Shown: piece after piece, positions 57,200-64,000 of the stretch
Layout of the letters: each line of letters opens with the position of its first letter
Numbering within the stretch: position 1 is the stretch's first letter
From: CAVQFB01 sp963711675
GTDB taxonomy: Bacteria; Acidobacteriota; Terriglobia; Terriglobales; Acidobacteriaceae
Direction: 5' to 3'
NCBI GenBank assembly: GCA_963711675.1
Contig: CAVQFB010000011.1
Span: 558,001 to 622,000, forward strand
Length of the DNA: 64,000 nucleotides
Translations under genes and position numbers: made by a program
Notes under the pieces: generated by a model
The model's database searches: none
Seen by the model: the letters and a program-made list of their open reading frames with translations, nothing else
Told to the model about the DNA's origin: nothing

Positions 57200-58360
57200 T
57201 TGATCGCACTCTCTGCACTGTTCCACGTTCTTTCATTGGATGACGCCTGGGTCGCGGCCGCGATAGGCGCGGGTGCGGGTATTTATCTCTTCCTGCGCGG
57301 CTTCTATCTGCTCAATCGCAAGCACCTGATTCTCAACACGCCCTCTTCCAAGGTCCGCAGTGCCGCTCTCGGCCTGGTGGAGGTAAGCGGTCTCGCAGTC
57401 GGCCCGTACACGATTACGGCCCCAATCACCGGGCGCTCCTGCTATTACTATCAGACCGTCGCCTGGCAACTGAAGCAGCAGGGCAAGAACCGCGAGTGGG
57501 TGAAGGTTGCGGAAGAGAGCCTGCACGTTCCTTTCTATCTCGACGACAACACCGGCCGCCTGCTGGTGAATCCGCAGAACGCGGAAATGGATATCCATCG
57601 CGACTTCGCCGAAGAATTCAGCAACTCGCTTTTCTCCGGCAGGGATCGCGTTCCTGAAAACGTAACGCGCTTCCTGACCCGCTACGGCGTCGATCCCGAC
57701 AAGAAGATCAAGATCGAGGAGTGCTGCATCAAGCCCAAGAACTCGCTCTTTATCCTGGGGACCCTGGCAGAGAACCCCGGCCTGAAAGTCAGCCCGACTC
57801 CAGTGCCGACGGCGTCCAATAACTCGTTCTCGGTGCAATTCAAGATTCCGCCAAAGTCGGAGACCTTCGCCGCGGTCGCCGCAAGCCGTGGTGCGGCGGC
57901 GGTAAACGCGTCTTTTTCTATGAGCACCGCGCAAGCGGATCCATTGCCCCCGGTTCCTACCGAGGTAGTGCAGCTCAGTGCACCCGAGATTGAGCCGGAC
58001 ATGCCTGCGGCGAGTATGACCCAGCAGAGCAAGATTGCCGCCGCCTTAATGAAGGCGGGCATCGGCCGTCCGGGAGCCTGGGCAGCAGCAGGAGTCGCGC
58101 AGACCACTTCGCCGGTGAGCATGGCAGACCCGGTCAATCGGAAGCTCGGCGTGGGAGAATTCGCCAAGAGCGACTTCGACCCTAATCCCAAAGTCGTGCT
58201 CATGAAGGGCGACAATAACCGCGCGTTCTTTATCTCGTGGCGCAGCCAGCGCGAAGTGGTCTCTCAACTCGGATGGAAGTCGGCCGCGTTTATCTGGGGT
58301 GGCCCCGCGCTTACGCTGGTGTGCACCTACATTCTTGCCGTCCACTTCGACTGGCTGTAA
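57200..58360 (+). CDS. GIDE-domain membrane protein
   Basis: 386 residues. An N-terminal helix (AWVAAAIGAGAGIYLFLRGFY) is followed by the GIDE/MULAN-like domain at about residues 45-180 (SSKVRSAALGLVEVSGLAVG, PITGRSCYYYQTVAWQLKQQ, VPFYLDDNTGRLLVNP). A Pro/Ala-rich segment and a second helix near the C-terminus (AAFIWGGPALTLVCTYILAV) complete it. In eukaryotes GIDE accompanies a RING finger. None is present here. The role in bacteria is unknown. The start is a TTG. Confidence 0.8.
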   Translation: MIALSALFHVLSLDDAWVAAAIGAGAGIYLFLRGFYLLNRKHLILNTPSSKVRSAALGLVEVSGLAVGPYTITAPITGRSCYYYQTVAWQLKQQGKNREWVKVAEESLHVPFYLDDNTGRLLVNPQNAEMDIHRDFAEEFSNSLFSGRDRVPENVTRFLTRYGVDPDKKIKIEECCIKPKNSLFILGTLAENPGLKVSPTPVPTASNNSFSVQFKIPPKSETFAAVAASRGAAAVNASFSMSTAQADPLPPVPTEVVQLSAPEIEPDMPAASMTQQSKIAAALMKAGIGRPGAWAAAGVAQTTSPVSMADPVNRKLGVGEFAKSDFDPNPKVVLMKGDNNRAFFISWRSQREVVSQLGWKSAAFIWGGPALTLVCTYILAVHFDWL

Positions 58361-58523
58361 CCGTGCGTAAGTCGCTGCCGTCCGTAGTCCCCCAGCGCTT
58401 CAACGAGTCTTAGCCTGCTCCCAGTCTCCAAATTTTTCTCTAACTTATCTCCCGCACCAGCCTTCTAACCTTGTGCCAGCCCATCATCTGCAGCCGGAGA
58501 ACAACGTCCAGTAGAATGTCCCT

Positions 58524-59294
58524 GTGGGAGACACGGTTCGCATCGGCATCTTAGGCGACTTCAACACCGAATTCCGCTCCCATCACGCCACCAACGACGC
58601 ACTTCAGCACGCGGCCGCCAAGCTGAATGTGCCGCTTGTGTCCGAGTGGATTCCGACTCCCTCGCTTGTCGAGCCCAACGCCGTCAAGAAGCTGGAGAGT
58701 TATGACGGCCTCTTCGCCTCGGCGGGCAGCCCCTATAAGAGTATGGATGGGATGCTGAAGGGCATCGAGTTCGCGCGGCGCCGCGACTGGCCGTTTCTCG
58801 GTACTTGCGGCGGCTTCCAGTACACCATCATCGAATGCGCGCGCAACGTGCTCGGCCTCAAGGACGCCGACACCGCCGAGAACAACTCGGGATCGAAGAA
58901 CATCATTATTTATCCCGTAGCCTGCGCGGTTCCAGACCGCAAGAAAGGCGCGCCCAAACTCTCAGGCCTGGTGCCTGAGATTCGCCTGCGTCCGGGTTCG
59001 TACCTGCAGAGCTACTACGGGAAGGATACCGTCAGCGAGGAGTTTTTCTGCAACTTCGAGGTGAATCCTGACTTCGAGTGGGCTTCGATCGAAGCTGGAT
59101 TCCCCATCGCTGCGCGCGGTCCGCAGGGCGAAGTGCGCGCGATTGAATCGCCCACGCACCGCTTCTTCATCGCGACGCTATTCCAGCCGCAGCTCACGTC
59201 GAAGCCAGGCAAACCGCATCCGCTGGTGCTGGCCTTCGTTCAGGCCGCGGAAGACTGGGGCAAGAAAAAGTTGGACGACAGCGTGCTGGAGTAA
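58524..59294 (+). CDS. CTP-synthase-like glutamine amidotransferase family protein
   Basis: 256 residues, class I amidotransferase fold, related to the CTP synthase C-terminal domain. The nucleophile elbow LGTCGGFQY has Cys; related family members are annotated as (seleno)proteins with Sec at this site. The place of the usual FHPE carries LFQPQ, so the catalytic His and Glu are both Gln. Glutamine hydrolysis by the standard triad therefore seems unlikely, and the Cys may do other chemistry. The start is a GTG (GDTVRIGILGDFN). It stands alone; no synthase domain is adjacent. Confidence 0.83.
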   Translation: MGDTVRIGILGDFNTEFRSHHATNDALQHAAAKLNVPLVSEWIPTPSLVEPNAVKKLESYDGLFASAGSPYKSMDGMLKGIEFARRRDWPFLGTCGGFQYTIIECARNVLGLKDADTAENNSGSKNIIIYPVACAVPDRKKGAPKLSGLVPEIRLRPGSYLQSYYGKDTVSEEFFCNFEVNPDFEWASIEAGFPIAARGPQGEVRAIESPTHRFFIATLFQPQLTSKPGKPHPLVLAFVQAAEDWGKKKLDDSVLE

Positions 59295-59438
59295 TCGCTC
59301 GCTACCTTTTCCTGCTCATCATTCTTAACAGATTTGTCATTCCGAGCGGAGCAGTTCACCCGAGCATCGGGCGAACTGCGCAGTCGAGGAACCTGCTGTT
59401 ATGGGACCTGCCCTTCGCGACGACCTAAAGGGCCCCGT

Positions 59439-60047
59439 TCACCCCCGCTTCACAAACCTCAACGACGCGGAATTCATGCAATAACGCAGGCCCGTGGGCT
59501 GCGGACCATCGTCAAACACGTGACCCAGGTGCGCGTCGCATTCCGTGCACGCAACTGCTGTTCGGGGAATACCGATCTTTATGTCTGTCTCGGTGCTCAC
59601 ATTTTCCTTCGCGATCGGGGCCCAGAAGCTCGGCCAGCCGGTCCCCGAATCGAACTTCGTATCCGAACTGAACAGCGCGTTATCGCAGCAGATGCAGCGG
59701 TAGAGTCCCTTCTCGTGCAGGTTCCAGTACTGGCCGGAGAAGGCAAACTCCGTGTCCGCGCGACGCGTGATGTCGAACGCATTCGCCGACAACTGCTTCC
59801 GCCACTCTTCGTCGGTTTTCACGACCTTGGGGATTTTCACTTTCTTCAGACGTTGGCCGGAGTCGGAAAATTCGACGATCGTCACCTCCGGCGGCGGTCC
59901 CGACGCGGCCTGCGCCTTGAGCATTTGCGGCTTCTTCATAATAGACCACAAGGCGAGCCCCGCCACAGCTCCCGCTGAGCTGATGAGAAACGCCCGCCGC
60001 CTCACCTTTCGCGATTCGTCATCCGCTTTCACATCTGATTCAAGCAT
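59439..60047 (-). CDS. msrB: Exported peptide-methionine (R)-S-oxide reductase MsrB
   Basis: About 202 residues. A twin-arginine-like signal (RRRAFLISSAGAVAGLALW) precedes the MsrB domain. Catalytic Cys in GLRYCMNSASLRF, zinc Cys pairs in CICC and CTEC, and GTGWPSFW are complete. It repairs methionine R-sulfoxide, here outside the cytoplasm. AGGTGAGG lies six bases before ATG 60047, preferred over 60104. msrA lies upstream on the same strand, separated by 387 bases of hairpins. Confidence 0.93.
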   Translation of the reverse strand: MLESDVKADDESRKVRRRAFLISSAGAVAGLALWSIMKKPQMLKAQAASGPPPEVTIVEFSDSGQRLKKVKIPKVVKTDEEWRKQLSANAFDITRRADTEFAFSGQYWNLHEKGLYRCICCDNALFSSDTKFDSGTGWPSFWAPIAKENVSTETDIKIGIPRTAVACTECDAHLGHVFDDGPQPTGLRYCMNSASLRFVKRG

Positions 60048-60131
60048 TTTTGCCTCACCTGATCTTTTCGCGCGAACCTGAAATCTTCGCTGTTCCCTCT
60101 GCACGAACTTCGCAGCTGCGCGCCGCCGGAC

Positions 60132-60195
60132 AGAGTGCCCCAGCGGCTAAAGCCGGCATTATCCACGGCTCTTGAGGCATCGCTGAAGCGATGCC
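60132..60195. repeat. CTNAAG-loop hairpin repeats
   Basis: GCGGCTAAAGCCGGC (60132-60147) and GGCATCGCTGAAGCGATGCC (60176-60195) are separate short inverted repeats. A third of similar form, GGCGCGACTTCAGTCGCGCC, lies at 60366-60385. All are compact GC-rich stems with a small loop, as in REP elements. Confidence 0.7.
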
Positions 60196-60396
60196 CTGAT
60201 ACAAACCCTGATTTCCTGCGCCGCCAAACCTTTTCCTCTTTGTCATTCCGAGCCGTCCGCAACCGCGCTTGCGTCGGCGAGGACGCGCGAGGAATCTGCA
60301 TCCCCTCGTTAAGTTTCTCTAAGCTAGCCCTACCTTAAATCGGAACAGCAATGGATTCGTATCAGGGCGCGACTTCAGTCGCGCCGCCAGCGTCCC

Positions 60397-60420
60397 AAAA
60401 AATAAGGGGCTTTAGCCCCT
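60397..60420 (-). terminator. Terminator of msrA
   Basis: On the minus strand AGGGGCTAAAGCCCCT is followed by TATTTTTT. It lies just downstream of the msrA stop. Confidence 0.8.
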
Positions 60421-60434
60421 GAGGCCCGGCGAAA

Positions 60435-61157
60435 CTATCGCTTCTTTGCTTCAAGCGCCGGGTCGCCCGTATAAAGCTCCGGAAACGCCTTCTTCAGATT
60501 CGTCACCTTGGGCGCATCGTTGAACATGATGTACATGCTATTCGGATGCAGCGTGGCGTAGTCCTGGTGATAGCTCTCCGCCGGATAAAACGCCTTCAGC
60601 GGAACGATCTGCGTGACGATCGGCTTCGAGAACGCGCGCGCGTTGCCCAGTTGCGCGACATACGCTTCGGCAATTTTCTTCTGCTCATCGTTCCCATAGA
60701 AGACAACGGACCGATATTGCGTGCCGTCGTCCGGCCCCTGGCGATTCCACTCCGTGGGATCGTGCGCCACGGAGAAAAACACGCGCAGCAGCTGCCCGTA
60801 GGTCACCTGCGACGGGTCATAGGTGATCTTCACCGACTCGGCGTGCCCGGTCCTGCCCGTGCTCACCACTTCGTACTCGGCGGTTTTGGCTTCGCCGCCC
60901 GAGTATCCCGAGGTCGCGTGGTTCACGCCCTTCACATGCTGGAACACGGCTTGAATGCCCCAGAAGCATCCACCCGCGACGACAGCGGTCTGCTCGCCCT
61001 TGGCTGCTGCCAGGGGAGTGTCGACTGCGGGAGCGGGCAGAGCTGCGGCGTCACTCGCATGAGCGGCTACAGCGCCCTTTAACAGAAAGCCAAACAGAAC
61101 AACCAGAACAGCCAATGTGGGAACTGCTAAAGCTCGCGCCACTTTTCTCGAAATCAT
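60435..61157 (-). CDS. msrA: Exported peptide-methionine (S)-S-oxide reductase MsrA
   Basis: 240 residues. A signal peptide or anchor (VARALAVPTLAVLVVLFGFLL) precedes the MsrA domain, whose catalytic motif GGCFWGIQAVF is intact. TSGYSGGEAKTAEYEVVSTG, RTGHAESVKITYD and YHQDYATLHPNSMY complete it. It reduces methionine S-sulfoxide, complementing msrB downstream. Both are exported, so the pair repairs periplasmic proteins. Electron donor is unknown; no MsrPQ-like membrane partner is nearby. Confidence 0.94.
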   Translation of the reverse strand: MISRKVARALAVPTLAVLVVLFGFLLKGAVAAHASDAAALPAPAVDTPLAAAKGEQTAVVAGGCFWGIQAVFQHVKGVNHATSGYSGGEAKTAEYEVVSTGRTGHAESVKITYDPSQVTYGQLLRVFFSVAHDPTEWNRQGPDDGTQYRSVVFYGNDEQKKIAEAYVAQLGNARAFSKPIVTQIVPLKAFYPAESYHQDYATLHPNSMYIMFNDAPKVTNLKKAFPELYTGDPALEAKKR

Positions 61158-61605
61158 GATTCCCTTCCAATGCGGGCCACCTTCGTACCCAGGTCACTTC
61201 GAAGTACGAATCTGCTTCACAGACGGATTCCGTGCCCGCTCCCGACTGCTTGTTAAGAGTGCGAACCCCGACGTTCGTAACTCGGTACTGGGTACTTGGT
61301 ACTGAGTACTCAGTCATCTTAGAGTTCCCAGGATGGAAAAAGTTTCGTGGTTCCCACCCTTCGAAAACCGCGAAGGGTGGGGCAGCCATCCGCTAATCCT
61401 GACTGCAACCGGTTAAAACTCCAGCCATAAAAGTCGATAATCAAAGATTCGAACCACTTTTCCGGAAACTTCTTGAAAAAAAAACAGAAACCGCGAGACC
61501 TAAAGACTGGCGGGAAGAAGAAATCCGGCACTATAACACCGACGCCTAAGCCCTCAACCTCCGACACCCGAGGAGACAGCCCGCGAGGGCTTGCCGCTGA
61601 ATGCT
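61158..61605. other. Gap between msrA and the YCII gene
   Basis: No gene is seen. A GTACT-type repeat lies at 61281-61314, and the AAAAAAAAAC run near 61476 is notable only as a homopolymer. Confidence 0.5.
61281..61314. repeat. GTACT-type short repeat
   Basis: CTCGGTACTGGGTACTTGGT followed by ACTGAGTACTCAGT gives four near-identical GTACT units, akin to the GTACTC words in the atpA-atpG gap. Confidence 0.8.
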
Positions 61606-61914
61606 TTATGACTTGGCCCGCGCGGCGGACACCCGCATGGGACAAATCTCGAACCGGTTCAGACCGGCTCGCACCGATGGGTCGCCCTCGCCGAATCGCC
61701 GGGCCTGTTCTTCGCTATCGACTTCCAGCACGGCAAGCCCGAACGCTCCGCTGCCCGACATCACTGGGCCGAACAGAAGAACTCGGCCGGCATCGAACTG
61801 CTCCTGAAAGTAGCGGCCATGCTCTTCCATCAGACGCCTTTCGTCATCCGTGATGTCGTGCGGAAACGTGGGGCGCGGAGGAATCAGTTTGAAGAAGTAG
61901 TGCTGCTTGGACAT
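61606..61914 (-). CDS. YCII-related domain protein
   Basis: 102 residues, single dimeric alpha/beta-barrel-like YCII domain: HYFFKLIPPRPTFPHDITDD, LMEEHGRYFQEQFDAGRVLL and FGPVMSGSGAFGLAVLEVDS. The His in EEHGRYFQE matches the position of the proposed active-site His/Asp in the family. Enzymatic role unknown; some relatives occur beside sigma factors, none here. Start ATG at 61914. Confidence 0.88.
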   Translation of the reverse strand: MSKQHYFFKLIPPRPTFPHDITDDERRLMEEHGRYFQEQFDAGRVLLFGPVMSGSGAFGLAVLEVDSEEQARRFGEGDPSVRAGLNRFEICPMRVSAARAKS

Positions 61915-61982
61915 TGCTGAATTCTAGCGCAGCTCGGGCTTCCCAATCGGGATACGCGCTATGACCACTCGCTGCTTCGGGG

Positions 61983-62045
61983 ATGATCCACGTCGGATCC
62001 CTCGTTTCGCGACGAAACAGAGCTTCGCCCGGGATGACTGACGGG
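61983..62045. repeat. Dispersed intergenic repeat-like sequence
   Basis: On the minus strand this reads GTCATCCCGGGCGAAGC then TTTCGTCGCGAAACGAGGGATCC, the same style as the other dispersed elements. Confidence 0.4.
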
Positions 62046-62078
62046 GTGAGATGTCCTGTAATCCGCCGGAGAAAACAC

Positions 62079-64000
62079 CTACTGCACCTTCGCATACTCC
62101 GCTTTGGCATCCTTCAGGATGGGGATATCGGGGTCGGCATCTTTCCACTGCGCGAAGAGATCCTGATATGCAGTGCGGGCTCCCGCGGCGTCGTGCTGTG
62201 CGGCCAGGGCACGCGCGAGGCCAAGCTGGGCGAGCGGCCACTGAAACGAAAACAGCTGCGCTGCTTGACGTGTCAGGAATCTTCGGTATTCCTGGGCGGC
62301 ATCGACGGGTTTGCCGCTGGCCAGATAAGCATTGCCGCGCAGCACATGCGTGTGGAACCAGGTTCCGTTTTCGTAGGCCTGCGCAGTAGTGAGGGCCTGG
62401 ACCGCTGCATCGGGCTTGGCCCGGCGCAACTCCAGCTGCGCCTGAATCCGAGGGGCGATCACATTTTGCACGAGCGTATCCTGAGGCCGAGCCTTCTTGC
62501 CCTCCAACATCAGCGCTTCGGCTTTCTTGTCCTGCCCGGCGACCGCGAGCACCTCGGCTGCGGAGAACAGTAGATTCGTCTCGCGCGAGAGGGCCAGAGC
62601 GGAATCCACTTTCTCGATAGCACGCGCGGGATATCCGAAATTGGCTTCGGCGGCGGCTTCCTGAAGCAGCTGGTTGGCGGCGAATTCAGTCATGGTCAGC
62701 CGTTTGGCCTGTTCGACAATGTGGCCACGCATATCCCGCATCTCTCCTACTTTGCCAAGTGCCGTCGCATGCGAGGCCTTCTGATCGAGCGCGCGCAATT
62801 CACCCTCTGGACTCGCTTTTGCCAATTCCTCCCAGCGCGCCTCGCCGGCGCTGTCTCCCCGCGTAATGGCGGAGCGAGCGAGCGCAACATAGAGACCGGT
62901 GCCCGTGATTTTCCTTTGCTGTGCCTGGGTGAGCAGAGCGTCGGCATTGTCGAACTGTCCCAACGAGCGGTAGCTTTGCGAACCGACGAGGTAGCAGTTC
63001 AGAGTGTCGGGCACCAGGCTGAGGGCGGCCAGGCAGTTCTCCACCGTCTTGTCATATTGCCCAAGCTGCTGATAGTCCACCGCGACGTTGATGCGCGAAA
63101 CCTCATCACGGGGATAGGTCTGCTTCATCAGTTCCCACGCCTCAATCGATTTTTCCACCTCGCCGGTGTTGAAGTAATAGTAGGCGCTTATGTAGAGCCG
63201 CTCGTATTCGCTGGTGCGGGCGCGTAATTCGAATGCCTTGGCCACTTCCTTTTCGGCCAGGGCGATTTGCCCGGTGTTGCCACCGACGACCCCGAGCCGC
63301 AAATGCGCCAGTGCAAAGTTCGGATCGAGTTCGATCGCGCGCTGGTACAACGGTACGGATTGAATGTCCTCGAGCTTGCTGTGCAGTTCGTCGCCCAGCG
63401 TGAAAGCTTTCAATGCTTCCAGCGAAGACGTCGTGGCCTGATCCAGCGGTTTGTCGAACTGCTTCACCGATGCCAGCGATTCGCCGAGTTCACCGCGCAA
63501 CTTGGTCGACGCCTCGCCGAGAGCGTTCAGCACCGCATCTTTGTTGGCCGCCTGCTGCTGCGTTTGTGCCAGCGAGTCACCGGTGGAGGCGTTGAGCGCC
63601 TCCAGAGTGATCAGATACTGGCTTCCCACCAGCGCGATCGATCCAGTGAGCATGGCCTTGATGCCGTCACGTTGACAGATCTCGCGGCCGATGTCGGCCG
63701 TGACCTTCGCATCGGGCGGGCGTCCCATGAATTTCAGCGTCTGCTGGACCTTCTGGTCGGGCACAACATTCAGAAACGGCGACTGCTGCAGGTCGACCGC
63801 CAGCGCTTTCTTCAATGTGCCGTCAAAGACCGCGTCGCCAGTGGTGTTGACGAAGTCCGCGAGCAGGATGGAGTCCTTGGCCGTGATGGCATGTGCGCGC
63901 GACGAACGGAAGTAAAGCGCGCCGGCAACGATCACGACGACCAGCGCCGCGATGGGCGCTAGCGTCTTCCAAAGTGGACGACGCGGGACTTCCACCGGTA
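62079..64000 (-). CDS. TPR-repeat protein, probable C-terminal part of a Ser/Thr kinase (5' end outside window)
   Basis: At least 640 residues; the frame is open to the right edge, so the start is not in the window. One membrane helix (LAPIAALVVVIVAGALYF) is followed by an extracytoplasmic region. The segment to about residue 200 contains DSILLADFVNTTGDAVFDGT, QSPFLNVVPDQKVQQTL and GIKAMLTGSIALVGSQYLI, the adenylate-cyclase-associated/TolB-like unit. The remainder is TPR helices (FALAHLRLGVVGGNTGQIAL onwards). In Acidobacteriota this arrangement normally follows an N-terminal kinase domain, which is likely to lie beyond 64000. Confidence 0.82.
   Translation of the reverse strand, partial: PVEVPRRPLWKTLAPIAALVVVIVAGALYFRSSRAHAITAKDSILLADFVNTTGDAVFDGTLKKALAVDLQQSPFLNVVPDQKVQQTLKFMGRPPDAKVTADIGREICQRDGIKAMLTGSIALVGSQYLITLEALNASTGDSLAQTQQQAANKDAVLNALGEASTKLRGELGESLASVKQFDKPLDQATTSSLEALKAFTLGDELHSKLEDIQSVPLYQRAIELDPNFALAHLRLGVVGGNTGQIALAEKEVAKAFELRARTSEYERLYISAYYYFNTGEVEKSIEAWELMKQTYPRDEVSRINVAVDYQQLGQYDKTVENCLAALSLVPDTLNCYLVGSQSYRSLGQFDNADALLTQAQQRKITGTGLYVALARSAITRGDSAGEARWEELAKASPEGELRALDQKASHATALGKVGEMRDMRGHIVEQAKRLTMTEFAANQLLQEAAAEANFGYPARAIEKVDSALALSRETNLLFSAAEVLAVAGQDKKAEALMLEGKKARPQDTLVQNVIAPRIQAQLELRRAKPDAAVQALTTAQAYENGTWFHTHVLRGNAYLASGKPVDAAQEYRRFLTRQAAQLFSFQWPLAQLGLARALAAQHDAAGARTAYQDLFAQWKDADPDIPILKDAKAEYAKVQ

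Larger units (their letters stand above)
60048..60434. other. msrA-msrB gap with repeat hairpins and terminator
   Basis: Several short hairpins and a dispersed GTCATTCCGAG element occupy this gap (see repeat and terminator entries). No ORF is supported. Confidence 0.7.

Overview
The window looks like a chromosome segment of an Acidobacteriota bacterium (Koribacter/Terriglobia type). This is inferred from gene content, not from a search. The signs are GC-rich coding sequence, Ser/Thr kinases fused to sensor propellers or TPR modules at both window edges, a very large CnaB-type TonB-dependent receptor, many secreted proteins of unknown role, and an ATP synthase cluster with two b-type subunits but no atpB/atpE. 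No rRNA, tRNA, CRISPR array, phage or insertion sequence was seen.

Layout. 0-9 kb: kinase with a beta-propeller (cut by the window), adenosine-specific kinase family protein, MarR regulator divergent from a triple-BON secreted protein, LarB, a tail-anchored GAF/zinc-ribbon protein, a small coiled-coil protein, and a PilZ-TonB fusion. 9-20 kb: aldehyde dehydrogenase, serS with two envelope genes downstream, cytochrome c, a secreted phosphatase overlapping pyrD, an esterase, and a BNR-repeat protein. 20.4-21.8 kb: a more AT-rich islet with a winged-helix/GHKL-ATPase/DUF4325 protein broken by one base, plus two tiny ORFs. 21.8-31 kb: map, a Met/His-rich outer-membrane protein with a Cys/His-rich partner, a WalJ-type MBL protein, 3-hydroxyacyl-CoA dehydrogenase, a duplicated-repeat secreted protein (frameshifted), an alpha/beta hydrolase, and a MarR-DoxX operon with a clear palindromic operator. 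31-37.7 kb: atpF'-F-H-A-G-D-C. 37.7-40 kb: hfq, hflX and a candidate small RNA. 40-64 kb: PuuD-like membrane protein, TonB receptor, DUF309, SH3 lipoprotein, pfkA, Ig-like lipoprotein, thiolase, a TPR-GAF-degenerate-GGDEF protein, an amino acid permease coupled to kynureninase, GIDE-domain protein, CTP-synthase-like amidotransferase, exported MsrB and MsrA, a YCII protein, and a TPR protein running off the right edge.

Two themes stand out. First, at least 15 single-base indels break otherwise well-conserved frames. Eleven or more fall in atpA, atpG and atpD, and the rest in hflX, the DUF309 gene, the repeat protein at 28 kb and the DUF4325 ATPase. Because the affected genes include essential ones, consensus error in the assembly is the likeliest cause. 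Second, the intergenic DNA is rich in several families of short repeats: AGCT/TAGC-type words in the atp cluster, GAACTGA tandem units, GTACT units, CTNAAG-loop hairpins, and a dispersed GTCATCCCGA element. The best candidates for undescribed biology are the wHTH-GHKL-DUF4325 islet, the predicted small RNA between the atp and hflX-hfq clusters, the amidotransferase lacking its usual His/Glu, and the PilZ-TonB and GAF/zinc-ribbon envelope fusions.
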